This document shows positions 26,217 to 35,581 of a DNA stretch of 64,000 nucleotides, in pieces. The stretch's first letter is position 1, and every line of letters begins with the position of its first letter. A program made the position numbers and the translations under genes. Below the pieces are notes generated by a model, which was not told the DNA's origin, did not search any database, and was given only the letters and a program-made list of their open reading frames with translations. The stretch is taken from positions 1 to 64,000 of the forward strand of contig NZ_CABVGP010000003.1 in the NCBI RefSeq assembly GCF_902497555.1, given 5' to 3'. The stretch comes from Amycolatopsis camponoti (GTDB lineage: Bacteria > Actinomycetota > Actinomycetes > Mycobacteriales > Pseudonocardiaceae).

Positions 26217-26708
26217 TCAGTTGCTGACCGGCGTGACCTGCACGGTGCCGCCCTTCAGCGGCGCGCCCGCGGGCCACTCGACGCTCACCGGCTGGCCGTA
26301 CGGGCCGGTCGGCAGGTCGAACGTCACGAACGACGGCACGGCGGACGGCGTCGCGGCCGAGCGCTGCACGATCCGCGACACGGCCGGGTGGCCGTCACGC
26401 AGGTTCACCGGCACGGACTCGCTGCCGTCCGGGGTCGCGGTGACCGGCAGCCGCTGCCCGCCGGCGATGAAGGTCAACGCCGTCGGCGCGCCCTCGAGCT
26501 TGCAGTTCGTCGTCGGCGAAGCCGCGGTGTAGGTGAGGACGTAGGCCTCGTGCCCGGCGGCGTGCGACGGGTCCGGCGCGACGGACACCCGGACGTCCGA
26601 AGCACCGCACGGCGTGTCGCTCGGCATGGCGTTCGCGGCCCCGGCCGCCAGGACCAGGCCGCCGGCCGCCAGACCCCCGACGATCAGCGCGGTTGCGGTT
26701 CGCTTCAT
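26217..26708 (-). CDS. Secreted DUF4232-like protein
   Basis: A 163-residue protein with a cleavable signal peptide (ALIVGGLAAGGLVLAAGAANA) and no lipobox Cys. The mature domain has the DUF4232 layout with two Cys residues (PCGASDVRVSV and TNCKLEGAP). ATG 26708 was chosen over ATG 26714 because the GAGGGAGG site then has normal spacing. It is first in a two-gene operon with the lipoprotein. Confidence 0.82.
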   Translation of the reverse strand: MKRTATALIVGGLAAGGLVLAAGAANAMPSDTPCGASDVRVSVAPDPSHAAGHEAYVLTYTAASPTTNCKLEGAPTALTFIAGGQRLPVTATPDGSESVPVNLRDGHPAVSRIVQRSAATPSAVPSFVTFDLPTGPYGQPVSVEWPAGAPLKGGTVQVTPVSN

Positions 26709-26839
26709 GGTCATCCTCCCTCGTTCCGTGATCAACTGGACTCACAGTGAGAGATGCCCGGGGGCCGCCCGGGGATGCGCCGCGATGGGGTCGATCACCG
26801 GAAAGCAACCTCGGAGCTGCCCAGGCGTCGAAAAGAGAG

Positions 26840-29386
26840 TCAGCTACGGCCGAAGCAGACGAACGGCATCAGCGGTTCCGCCTGGGCCGCATCGGCCAGG
26901 GCACGCGCAGGGGGCGTGCCCGCCGAGAGCGCCCGGTGGTAGGCCAGCATCACCCCGCCGGCCGTCCGGTCGTCGACCCGCGCCACGCTGGAGACGACCG
27001 TGCGGCTGCCGCCGTAGAGCAACGCCGCCGTGAAGCCGAGGACCTCGTCGCCGTCGCGGACCACCGCCTGGCCGACGTCGCACGACGACAGCACCACCTG
27101 CTCGGGTGCGGTCGAAAGCTGCTGGACGTCGTAGGCCATCAGCGGCCCGTCGGCCAGGTTGAGCCGGGAGAACAGGACATTCTCCTGTTCGTGGTGGCCG
27201 TGCGCGGCGAAGTGCGCGAGGCGGCAGCCGTCGAACGCCTTGAGCGTCGCCGCCACCGTCGCGTCCGGCCCGGTCAGCACCTCGGCTTCCGGGTAGAACG
27301 GCGCCAGCAGCGAGACCTCGGTTTCCGCGTGCGTCAGGTCCGAACCCGCCACCAGCAGCGGCGCCCCGGCCGCCCGGCGCGGCCGCCGGCCCGCGTCCAG
27401 CCAGGCCGACGACGACGGCGTGACCGTCACCGGGCGCCCGCGCAACGTCGGCAGCAGGCCCCACGGGATCGCCGACAGCGCACCGGTCGGCACCACGACG
27501 ACGTCGAGGTCGCCGAGCCGGGAAGCCAGCGGGGCCAGCAGGATCCCGTCCAGTGCCGTGACCTGCGTCCGCACCGAGCGGCGGATGACGTGGTCGAGCT
27601 GGGCGGGGAGCTGGCGCCCGCACAACGCGTCGAGGTCGCTGTGCAGCCGGGCGACCGGTTCGGCGACGGCCGACGCCGGGCCGAGCTCGATCAGCGCGAC
27701 CCGGTGGTTCGCGATCACCTGCGCGCACAGCGCGCCGCGGTCGGCGAGGAAGCAGACCATCGCGCTGCCGGTCGCGGCGAGCTCGTCGCCGACCTCGCGC
27801 AGCTTGGCTTCCGGGTGGTCGACGTCGGTGCCTTCGGCCTGCCAGCCCTTGGCGCGGATCTCGCGTTCCAGCGCGGCACAGCGCTTCGCGGCCTGGGTGT
27901 CCGGCTTCCCGGACAGCTCGCCCGCGCGGATCTGCATCGAGAGGTACCGCAGCTCGGCGACGGCGTCGACGGTCTCCGGGTGCGAGGGTGGGCGCACCGG
28001 CCGGAAGCGGAACGCCTGCGCGCGCGAGCGGTCGAGCCACCGGAACACGACGCCGGGCGAACGCTGGGCCAGCGCGGCGGCGAGGCCGGCGTCGGCGAGC
28101 TCCCGGCCCAGCGACGTCGTCGCGGTCTGCAGGTCGATGCTCCCGAACCGGCCCCGGTGGCGCTCCAGCTGCGTCAGGCCGGCGCGCGCGTTCGCGAAGG
28201 TGATGCGCCGGTCGCCGCTGGCGGCGCCGAGCTCGGCCAGCGCGAGCCGCCGGACGAGGCGGTTCTCCAGCGGGGCGGCGCGGCGGTCGCGCGGGGCGAT
28301 GCCGGCGCGGGCGCCGTCGAGATCGCCCAGCGCGATGCGCGCGCGGGCGGCGAGCAACGCGGCGATTTCGGCGTCGTTGCGCAGGCCCAGCTCGGTGAGC
28401 CGGCCGGCCAGCGCGGTCGCCTCGGTGGCGACGCGCGCGATCCGCCGTCCGGCGGCGAAGTCGGCGCGCAGCGCGGTCAGCTGCGCGACCGCCGCCCAGG
28501 TTTCGTTGCCACGGCGGCGAAACCGGCGTTCGGCGCGGCCGGCCCAGCTCCGCGCGGTCGACGGCTCGCCACTCGCCAAGGCGGCCAGGGCCCGGGTCAG
28601 CTCGGCTTCGGCGTGTTCCTGGTTCATCCGCAGGCGCGGGAACTGTTCCAGGGCCGCGTCCAGTTCCGCGGCGGCTTCCTGCGGCAGCCCGGCCGCGAGC
28701 AGCGCCCGCGCCTTGTCGACGGCCAGCACGGGCAGCATCCCGACGCTCTGCGCGGCGTAGAACCCGCTCGCCGCGTCGAAGTCCCGCAGGGCGCCCGGGA
28801 TGTCACCGGTGAGCACACGCGCCTGGCCGCGGCCGTGCGCGGCTTTGGCGAAGATCCGGGCCAGGCCCTCTTCTTCGGGCTGGCCGGCCCCGATCTGCTC
28901 GCACTGGTCGAGATCGGCGAGCGCGAGCCGGACGCGGCCGGCGTACTGGTGCAGCATGGCGCGGTTGAGCAGGGTCCGGGCGAGCACGACGAACTCGCCG
29001 GCCTGCCGCAGCAGGGGGATCGCTTCGTCGAAGCACGCGAGGGCTTCGTCCATCCGGCCGATCAGGATGAAGACGAGACCCCGTTGCTGGCGCAGGATCC
29101 CGCGCCCGGCGTCGGACACGAGGACGTCGGCTTCGTCGAGCAGCGCGAGCCCGCGGGTGCTGTTGCCCAGCGCGGTTTCGACGGCGGCGTAGGTGCCGAG
29201 CACGCGCGTGGCGAGATCAGGCCACGACGGCCATTCCGGCGGCGGCTGTTTCGCGGGCAGCCCGAGAAGCCGCGCGGCGGACCGGATCAGGCGGCCGCCG
29301 ACGACGGGCTGGCCGTTGTTGGTCGCCGCGACCGCACGCCGATGCAGGTCGCGCACCCGGTCTTCCGCCCTCGGCGACGCGACCAC
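26840..29386 (-). CDS. TPR-CHAT caspase-like protease
   Basis: An 848-residue protein. Residues about 60-480 are helical repeats of TPR type (for example LDEADVLVSDAGRGILRQQR and FDEAIPLLRQAGEFVVLART). The C-terminal CHAT domain (about 560-848) has the catalytic dyad His729 in FAAHGHH and Cys769 in VLSSCDVG. CHAT domains are caspase-fold peptidases used in bacterial immune and cell-death systems. GTG 29386 has GGAAGG seven bases upstream. It is the last gene of the subtilase-sigma-small protein-CHAT set and is separated from it by the long palindrome. Confidence 0.9.
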   Translation of the reverse strand: MVASPRAEDRVRDLHRRAVAATNNGQPVVGGRLIRSAARLLGLPAKQPPPEWPSWPDLATRVLGTYAAVETALGNSTRGLALLDEADVLVSDAGRGILRQQRGLVFILIGRMDEALACFDEAIPLLRQAGEFVVLARTLLNRAMLHQYAGRVRLALADLDQCEQIGAGQPEEEGLARIFAKAAHGRGQARVLTGDIPGALRDFDAASGFYAAQSVGMLPVLAVDKARALLAAGLPQEAAAELDAALEQFPRLRMNQEHAEAELTRALAALASGEPSTARSWAGRAERRFRRRGNETWAAVAQLTALRADFAAGRRIARVATEATALAGRLTELGLRNDAEIAALLAARARIALGDLDGARAGIAPRDRRAAPLENRLVRRLALAELGAASGDRRITFANARAGLTQLERHRGRFGSIDLQTATTSLGRELADAGLAAALAQRSPGVVFRWLDRSRAQAFRFRPVRPPSHPETVDAVAELRYLSMQIRAGELSGKPDTQAAKRCAALEREIRAKGWQAEGTDVDHPEAKLREVGDELAATGSAMVCFLADRGALCAQVIANHRVALIELGPASAVAEPVARLHSDLDALCGRQLPAQLDHVIRRSVRTQVTALDGILLAPLASRLGDLDVVVVPTGALSAIPWGLLPTLRGRPVTVTPSSSAWLDAGRRPRRAAGAPLLVAGSDLTHAETEVSLLAPFYPEAEVLTGPDATVAATLKAFDGCRLAHFAAHGHHEQENVLFSRLNLADGPLMAYDVQQLSTAPEQVVLSSCDVGQAVVRDGDEVLGFTAALLYGGSRTVVSSVARVDDRTAGGVMLAYHRALSAGTPPARALADAAQAEPLMPFVCFGRS

Positions 29387-29491
29387 AGGCTGCCCTTCCG
29401 GCCGGGGCCGTCCCCCTCGGCCGAGAAGGACGCCCCGGATCGTACCTCCGGGTCCGGGTGGTCCGGGAGTTCCTGCCGGGTGGGCAGACTG

Positions 29492-29555
29492 CCGCGGCTG
29501 GTCGTGAGTGAGAAACAGTGTTCTAACCCTGTTTCTCACTCACGACCAGCCGCGG
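29492..29555 (-). repeat. 27-base perfect inverted repeat, palindromic repeat copy 1
   Basis: Arms 29492-29518 and 29529-29555 are perfect complements around a 10-base loop that reads GGTTAGAACA on the minus strand. It begins 6 bases after the stop of the minus-strand gene upstream. A second copy with the same loop lies at 35534-35581 on the other strand, also at a gene's 3' end. It would form a strong RNA hairpin and probably terminates or attenuates before the CHAT gene. Confidence 0.85.
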
Positions 29556-29560
29556 GAGAC

Positions 29561-30046
29561 TCAGAGTTCGATGGCCGGCGTGCTCACCGTCCTCGACCGG
29601 CCCAGCGTCCGCACCAGCACCTGGACCATCCCGTGCGGCACCCCGCTCACCGCGAACCGCCCTTCGGCGTCCGATGTGGTCGTCAGCGGGCCGGTTGCCG
29701 TGCGGACCTCGATCGGGTGCTCGGCCGGGGGCGTCAGCCAGCCGTCCAGGCGGATCGTCCCTCCCGGCTCGGGGCTCACGTTCACCATGATCGTCAAGCT
29801 CTCGCTGTCGAACGTGATGAGCCGGCCCTGCTCCGCCGCGCTGCGCGTGACGGCGATCCCCTCCTGTTCCCGGATGCGCATCACTTCCAAGTCGACGTCC
29901 TCCAGCTGGATCGCGAAGCGGATCTGCTCCACGAGCGTGGCGGGCATCGGGTCGGCGTCTTCCCACAGCTCGCGCAATCCGGTCAGCAGCCGGAAGTCGA
30001 GCTCGTCCAAGGGCTCGTTCGCGCCGGGTGGTTCGACGGTGGTCAC
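29561..30046 (-). CDS. Small protein between sigma factor and CHAT protease
   Basis: A 161-residue soluble protein without a recognised family name. The N-terminal half (FRLLTGLRELWEDADPMPAT, LVEQIRFAIQLEDVD) is helical and acidic. The C-terminal half (VEVRTATGPLTTTSDAEGRF-like strand pattern and GVPHGMVQVLV) resembles a carboxypeptidase-regulatory or SpaA-type beta-sandwich. GTG 30046 overlaps the sigma factor stop, so they are coupled. An anti-sigma or adaptor role is inference from position. Confidence 0.7.
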   Translation of the reverse strand: MTTVEPPGANEPLDELDFRLLTGLRELWEDADPMPATLVEQIRFAIQLEDVDLEVMRIREQEGIAVTRSAAEQGRLITFDSESLTIMVNVSPEPGGTIRLDGWLTPPAEHPIEVRTATGPLTTTSDAEGRFAVSGVPHGMVQVLVRTLGRSRTVSTPAIEL

Positions 30047-30618
30047 AGCCAATCTCCTTCGCCGTTGGCGAGTAGCTGCTCGCGCAGGCGCGCGAGGCAA
30101 CGTCCCCTTGTCGGGCCGATACTCCCCCTCGGCATTCCCAGCCGGGCGCCCACTTCGGCGTAGTCCGGCCGGTGCACGAACGCCACGATCCGCAGCAAGC
30201 TGCGGCAGCGTTCGGGCAAAGCGTCGACCGCGCGCCACAACCGCACGCGCTGGTCGTCGCGCAGCACCCCCTCCTCGGGTGCCGGTGACGCTTCGGACAG
30301 CCGCTCCGGAAGCTCCGGAAGCGGCCGTTCGACCTGGCGCTTTTCCCCAGTGCGCCAGGCTTCCCTCTTCGTGACGGTGATCAGCCAGCCGGTCAGCGCG
30401 ACCGGCGAGCGGATCTCCGCGAACGAACCGAGCAGGCGCAGCCACGTCGTCTGCACGACGTCGGCGGCCTGATCGGCGTCCAGACCCTGATCACGCGCGA
30501 CCTGCCAGAGCAGCGGCGTGAGCAGGGAAACCAGTTCGTCCAGCGCCGCGCGGTCGCCCTCCCGCGCGGCGTCGAACAGTGCCGCTACCCGGCTGTGGTC
30601 GGTCTTGGCCACGGTCAC
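30043..30618 (-). CDS. ECF-type RNA polymerase sigma factor
   Basis: A 191-residue sigma factor with region 2 (DQGLDADQAADVVQTTWLRL then SPVALTGWLITVTKREAWR) and region 4 (LPERCRSLLRIVAFVHRPDY then VGARLGMPRGSIGPTRGRCL). It starts at GTG 30618, overlapping the subtilase stop, and ends overlapping the next gene. Sigma factors of this type are recurrent neighbours of TPR-CHAT genes in actinobacteria as far as I recall. No classical zinc anti-sigma is present. Confidence 0.9.
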   Translation of the reverse strand: MTVAKTDHSRVAALFDAAREGDRAALDELVSLLTPLLWQVARDQGLDADQAADVVQTTWLRLLGSFAEIRSPVALTGWLITVTKREAWRTGEKRQVERPLPELPERLSEASPAPEEGVLRDDQRVRLWRAVDALPERCRSLLRIVAFVHRPDYAEVGARLGMPRGSIGPTRGRCLARLREQLLANGEGDWL

Positions 30619-32243
30619 AGCGAGCCCAGCGCGGTCCAAGCGCGCTTGACGACGGTGTCGCGGTCGACCGTGGCCAGGTCCGACCCGAACAGGACGAGCG
30701 CCTTGGCGATCTCGGCGGCGGCGAGCGGCGCGGCGAACGACGTCCCGTCCCACACCGCGAAGCCGGCGCTGTAGTCGTCCGGGTCGAAGGAGTTCCGGCC
30801 GGGCAGCTCGTGGTCGGCGGCCGCGCTGCCGCGGACGTCGGTCGGGTACGTGCTGACCACGCCGGCACCGGTCGCCCAGCAGCGCACCCACGGGCCTTCG
30901 TTGGAGAACAGCGCCTTGCTGGTGCCGACGTCGGGGTTGAGCGCCCCGACGCTGATCACCTGCGGGCCGCAGCCGCTGCCGAGCGGCTGGTCGGCGAAGG
31001 CCGCCGGGTAGAAGCGGCGGGTGGTGGCGTCGTTGCCCGCGGCCGCGACGACGAGCACGCCCAGGCCGAGCAGGTCCGCGATGGCCGCGGCGAACTGGCC
31101 GGTGAAGGCGACGTCGGCCGGGTCTTCGACGTAGTAGCCCATCGAGAGCGAGACGACGTCGACCATGTCCTGGGGCCGGTTGTTCGCCTGCGCGTTCCGG
31201 ACGCGGTCGGCGAGCAGGTGCAGCGCCAGCAGCACGTCGCCTTCGTACGCGACGCCGCCGCTGTGCACGACGCGGATCGCGAGGGTGTCGGCTTCGGGGC
31301 AGGCCTGCCGGATGATGCCGGCGATGAACAGGCCGTGCCCGGTGTCGGTGTCGACGTCGCCGATCAGCGGCTGGCCGGTCGTCGGCGCGTCCCAGTAGTC
31401 CTCGAGGAACTGGGTCGGCAGCGTGGTGCCGGAATCCTGCTCGGCCTGCAGGATCGCGGCCTGGATACCGGGGGCGACGGTGAGGCCGGAGCCGGCGGGC
31501 GGCGGGCCGCTGCGGTCGGTCATCCCGAACCAGCGGTGCGGCCCGATGCCGGTGTCGAGCACCGCGACGACCGGCCGCCGGTGCGCGGGCTTCTTGCTGC
31601 GGTAGGGCGGGTCCGCGGCGAGCGTCACCGGGATCCGGTTGGCCCCGTGGGTGCGCCCGTAGGAGCTGCCCGCGCCGAACCCGCTGGTCTCCCACGGCGT
31701 GCCGCCGAGGCCGCTGGTCTCCCACGGCACCCCGCCGAACACCGGCGAGGTGAAGAGCAGGTGCTCGACGGAGATGTTCCGGACAATCTCCGGGTCGATT
31801 TCGGGCTTCTCGCCCGAGGCGGCCGACCGCAGCAGCTGCAGCGCCTTCCAGCAGTCGACGACGACGGGGTCGGAGTCCTCGCGGACCCGCAGCAGGGCGC
31901 GGACGGGCAGGTCGTCGAGCTGCCGGACGCGGCCGTAGCCCTTGCTGTCGCCGCCGCGGTCGGCCGGCTCGGCCAGGATGCCGATGCGGGCGAGGACGCG
32001 GTTGATCGCGGCCAGGGACTCCTGGTCGCGCAGGTACCGGTTGGGGAGCAGGAAGGTGCCCGGCCGGTAGACGGTGGTGCGCGGGACCGGCTGCCCGGCG
32101 ACGACGACCGCGGTCGCCGGGTCGAGCACCCGCGCGCCGTGGCGGTCGAGCAACTGCCGGGGCGGGGTCGGGAGCTCGTTGAGCGTGCTCGCGTCCTCCG
32201 CTGCTGCTTCCACGGTCTCGTCCCGCACGAACTTGACGACCAT
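30615..32243 (-). CDS. Subtilisin-like S8 serine protease without signal peptide
   Basis: A 542-residue protease. The catalytic triad is visible: Asp230 in VVAVLDTGIG, His303 in DTGHGLFIAG and Ser502 in WDGTSFAAP. The first 170 residues form a non-protease domain. A tandem linker with two PWETSG units (residues 173-178 and 183-188) precedes the catalytic domain. There is no signal peptide or membrane segment, so it should be cytosolic, unlike most subtilases. ATG 32243 has GGAGGG upstream. It heads the coupled CHAT cassette. Confidence 0.9.
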   Translation of the reverse strand: MVVKFVRDETVEAAAEDASTLNELPTPPRQLLDRHGARVLDPATAVVVAGQPVPRTTVYRPGTFLLPNRYLRDQESLAAINRVLARIGILAEPADRGGDSKGYGRVRQLDDLPVRALLRVREDSDPVVVDCWKALQLLRSAASGEKPEIDPEIVRNISVEHLLFTSPVFGGVPWETSGLGGTPWETSGFGAGSSYGRTHGANRIPVTLAADPPYRSKKPAHRRPVVAVLDTGIGPHRWFGMTDRSGPPPAGSGLTVAPGIQAAILQAEQDSGTTLPTQFLEDYWDAPTTGQPLIGDVDTDTGHGLFIAGIIRQACPEADTLAIRVVHSGGVAYEGDVLLALHLLADRVRNAQANNRPQDMVDVVSLSMGYYVEDPADVAFTGQFAAAIADLLGLGVLVVAAAGNDATTRRFYPAAFADQPLGSGCGPQVISVGALNPDVGTSKALFSNEGPWVRCWATGAGVVSTYPTDVRGSAAADHELPGRNSFDPDDYSAGFAVWDGTSFAAPLAAAEIAKALVLFGSDLATVDRDTVVKRAWTALGSL

Positions 32244-32426
32244 CGGGTCCACCCTCCGCCATTGATCACTGATGGCACCCGGGAAAGACCGGTGAGCCGC
32301 CACCGGGATACGACACGGACATCACGAATGGGTAACGGACGCGGCAAACGGGTGACGACGTATCTGGCGGGCTCTGCTCACCCACTTGGCCGTCCGTACG
32401 TCACGGATCGAGTCGGGGAGATCAGC

Positions 32427-35400
32427 ATGGTTCCGCTCCGGGTGAGCGCGCAGGAGGCAAGCCGGCCCGCGCCGGTGCGGGGGCTGGGCGGCGCGTTCAC
32501 CCCGGACCCCGCGACCGGCGGGGGCAGCTTCGCGGTGCCGCTCGACCTCCCGCCGGGGCCCGGCGGCATCGCGCCCGTCCTGGCGCTGCGCCACACCACC
32601 GGCGCGCCGAACGGCGCCTTCGGCGGCGGGTTCGCGTTGCCGCTGCCGCAGGTCCGGCTGGCCGGCGGCGACGCGCGCTCCGCCGCCGACGGCCGGCTCA
32701 GCCGCCGGGGCGACGGCTTCGTGCTGACCACCCGGTCGGGGGTCCGGCACCTGCTCGGCACGACCGACGGCGGCCGGTCCGCGGGCTCGGCCTGGTACCT
32801 CGAACGGACCGAGGACGCGTTCGGCAACGCCGTCGCGTTCGGCTGGGTCCACCACAGCGGCCAGGCGTACCTCGCGCGCGTGTCCTACGGACCGTACGAA
32901 GTGGACTTCACGTACGAACCGCGGCCGGACGTCCTGCGCTGGGGCCGCGGCGGCACGCTCGTCACGACGGCGCTGCGGTGTGCCCGGGTCGACCTGCGGG
33001 TGCCCGCGGACGCGCGGCCGCTGGTCCGGCGGTGGCGCTTCGGCTACGACGAAGACGACGTCACCGGCTCGTCGCTGCTGACGTCGGTCACGCTCACCGG
33101 GTTCGACGCCCACGGCGCCGAGGCGGCCGCGCCGGTGCTGCGCCTGGCCTACGCCCTCTCGGAACCGCCGGCTCCGCGGCGGCTCCAGCTCGCCGCGAAG
33201 GCGCGGACCGGCGGCGGCGTAATGCTCCTCGACGACTCGGTGCCCCACTTCTCCCTGGAGTCCGCGGGCCTGCCGCGCACCGGGCGGCTGAGCGAGATCG
33301 ACAACGGGATCGGGCTGCACACGTCGGTCGAGTACGCGACCGTCGAGGCCGTGCCGGTGGTCCGGCGCGTCACGCGGCGCGAAGCGGCCACCGGGCAGAC
33401 CGGCGTGACGAAGTTCGAGTACCACGACAGCCGCACCGCCGGCTTCGGGCGCGTCGTCCAGGACGAGCTCGGCGACGAGTACGCGCCCACGCTGCGGACC
33501 GTGCGCTGGTTCGGCGTCGACGGCCTGCTCGACAAGGAAGAGACCTACGGCCTCGACGGCTCCGTCGAAGAAGACCGGCCGTACCGCCGCGTGGAGCACT
33601 CGCGCCGTCCCCAGTGGACACGGTCGGTGGCGACCGTGTTCGAGCGCCGGGACCGGCCCGTCTCGGTCACCACGACGGAGACGGCCTTCGACGCCGCCGG
33701 CAACCCGGTCCGGGAGGTGGAGACGACCAAGCGGCCCGGCCACGAGCCGGTGGTCCGCGAGACGCGCACGACGTACGCGACCGCCCCCGAACGCCGGTTC
33801 GGCGCGCTGCCCGCCCGCGTGCGCGAGCTGGACGCCGGCGGGAAAGTGCTGTCCGACAGGGTGTTCCGCTACGACGAGCGGCCTGACGGCCACGCCGGGT
33901 CCCACGGCCTGCTCACCTCGCGGGAGGAGCTGGTGCTCACCGACGCGCTCGTCGCCGACGTCTACGGCCCGGTCCCGCCGGACTTCCGCCACCACGGCTA
34001 CCACCGGCGTCCCGGCGAGGACGGCTGGTGGACGACGACGTTCCACGGCCGGCTCGACACGGTCGCCGGGCTGCGCACCACGACGACCGGGCCGCACGGC
34101 CACACCCACGAGGTGCGCTACTCCGCGGACCGGTGCTTCCCGGAGGTCGCCTCGGACCCGCTGGGGAACGTGACGTCGACCCGCTACGACGTCCGCACGG
34201 CGCGGGTGTGCGAGGTGACCGACCCGGCGGGCGCGGTGACGACGGTGACGCTCGACCCGTTGGGACGCCCGGAAACCGTCGTGCGGCCGGGCGACTCGGC
34301 GGACCTGCCGACCGTCCGCTACCGCTACGAAGGCGCGCGGGTCACCACCGAGCAGCGGGCGGTGTCCGGTGAGGCGGAGGTGCTCGTGACGTCGGAGCTG
34401 CGTGACGGCGCGGGCCGGCTGCTGCAGCGCCGGCACGCCGAGCTGCTCGGCGACGTCGTCGACGAGCAGCACGAGTACTGCGCACGCGGCCTGGTGTGCC
34501 GCACGAGCCGCGCGTTCCGCGACGGCGAGCCCCCGTTCGCCCGCGAAGAGTTCCGCTACGACGCGCTGGGCCGGCTCCTCGGAGAGTCCACATCGGACTC
34601 TCCGATCGCGGGCGTCCGCGACTTGCTCGGACGGGAGATCCGCGACGCGGACGGCGTCGTGCACGCGCGGGACGCCGCCGGCAACCCGGTCGAGACGCGG
34701 ACCGCGGACGGCCACACGGTGTACCGCGTGCACGACGCCGCCGATCGCGTGGTGGCGGTGCTGGTCGACGACCCGGGTGGCACCCCGGTCACGACGTTCA
34801 CCTACCACGACGGCGGCCTCCCGGTGCCGCCCGAAGCGGGGCCGCACAGCTGCGGGCGGCTGGTGCGCGTCGCCGACGAATCCGGCGTGACGCTGTTCGG
34901 CTACGACGCGCTCGGCCACCCGGCCGACCGGCGCTGGCGGCCGGCGCACGTGGCCGTCGAGTACCGGCTGGACGTCGTGCGCCGCGCGGACGGGCGACTG
35001 TCCGAAGTGGTCTACCCCGACGCCGGCGACGGGCGGCTGACCGTCCGCCACCAGTACGACGAGGTCGGACGGCTGGTGAGCGTGCCCGGCTTCGTCGACG
35101 CCGTCCAGTACGACCTGCACGGCCGCCGCACCGCGGTGCACCACGCGAACGGCGTCAGCGAGCTCTTCACCCCGGTGCACGTCATCACGGGCCCGGGCGG
35201 CCTGCTGCACGAGGTGGTGCCGCGGGAGCCCGCGGAACCGCCGTCGGGCAGCGAGATCCGCGACGCGTTCGGCCGGCTGCGCGGGGTCCACGGCGACGAC
35301 GGCGTCAACGCGCTGTACGGCTACGACCACACCGGCCGCCGCGTCCGCACGCTGATCACGGACGGCACGCGCATCCACGAGATCCTGACCCCGGACGACC

Positions 35401-35558
35401 TGTACGCGGTCGAGGACGGCGAGCTGGTGGTCGTGGTGGCGGGCACGGTCCGCCGCTACGCGGACGGCCGCCGCCACCACCTGCACTTCGACGCGGCCGA
35501 CAACGTCGCCCTGGTCACCGACGAGACCGGCGCGGTCGTGAGTGAGAAACAGGGTTAG
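32427..35558 (+). pseudogene. SpvB/Rhs (YD-repeat) toxin-like gene, 3'-truncated by palindromic repeat
   Basis: A 1043-residue frame from ATG 32427 (GGGGAG six bases upstream). The N-terminus is an SpvB-type domain (PLDLPPGPGGIAPVLALRH), followed by many YD/RHS repeats (for example YDALGHPADRRW, YGYDHTGRRVRTL). The end reads NVALVTDETGAV, the point at which Rhs proteins normally go on to the core and C-terminal toxin. Instead it runs into the palindromic repeat, adding VSEKQG and a stop. So the toxin region is lost. No signal peptide. Whether the remnant still works is unknown. Confidence 0.8.
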
Positions 35559-35581
35559 AACACGGTTTCCCACTCACGACC
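35534..35581 (+). repeat. Palindromic repeat copy 2 (inside Rhs-like 3' end)
   Basis: Arms 35534-35552 and 35563-35581 pair at 17 of 19 positions around the loop GGTTAGAACA, identical to the loop of copy 1 in the opposite orientation. The stop codon of the Rhs-like frame is in the loop, and the repeat ends exactly one base before the stop of the convergent ECF41 gene. It can terminate transcripts from the plus strand. Confidence 0.85.

Noticed and set aside
32244..32426. Upstream extension of the Rhs-like gene into the promoter region
   Set aside because: The frame is open upstream, but ATG 32427 has a proper ribosome site and the upstream translation is antisense to the subtilase.
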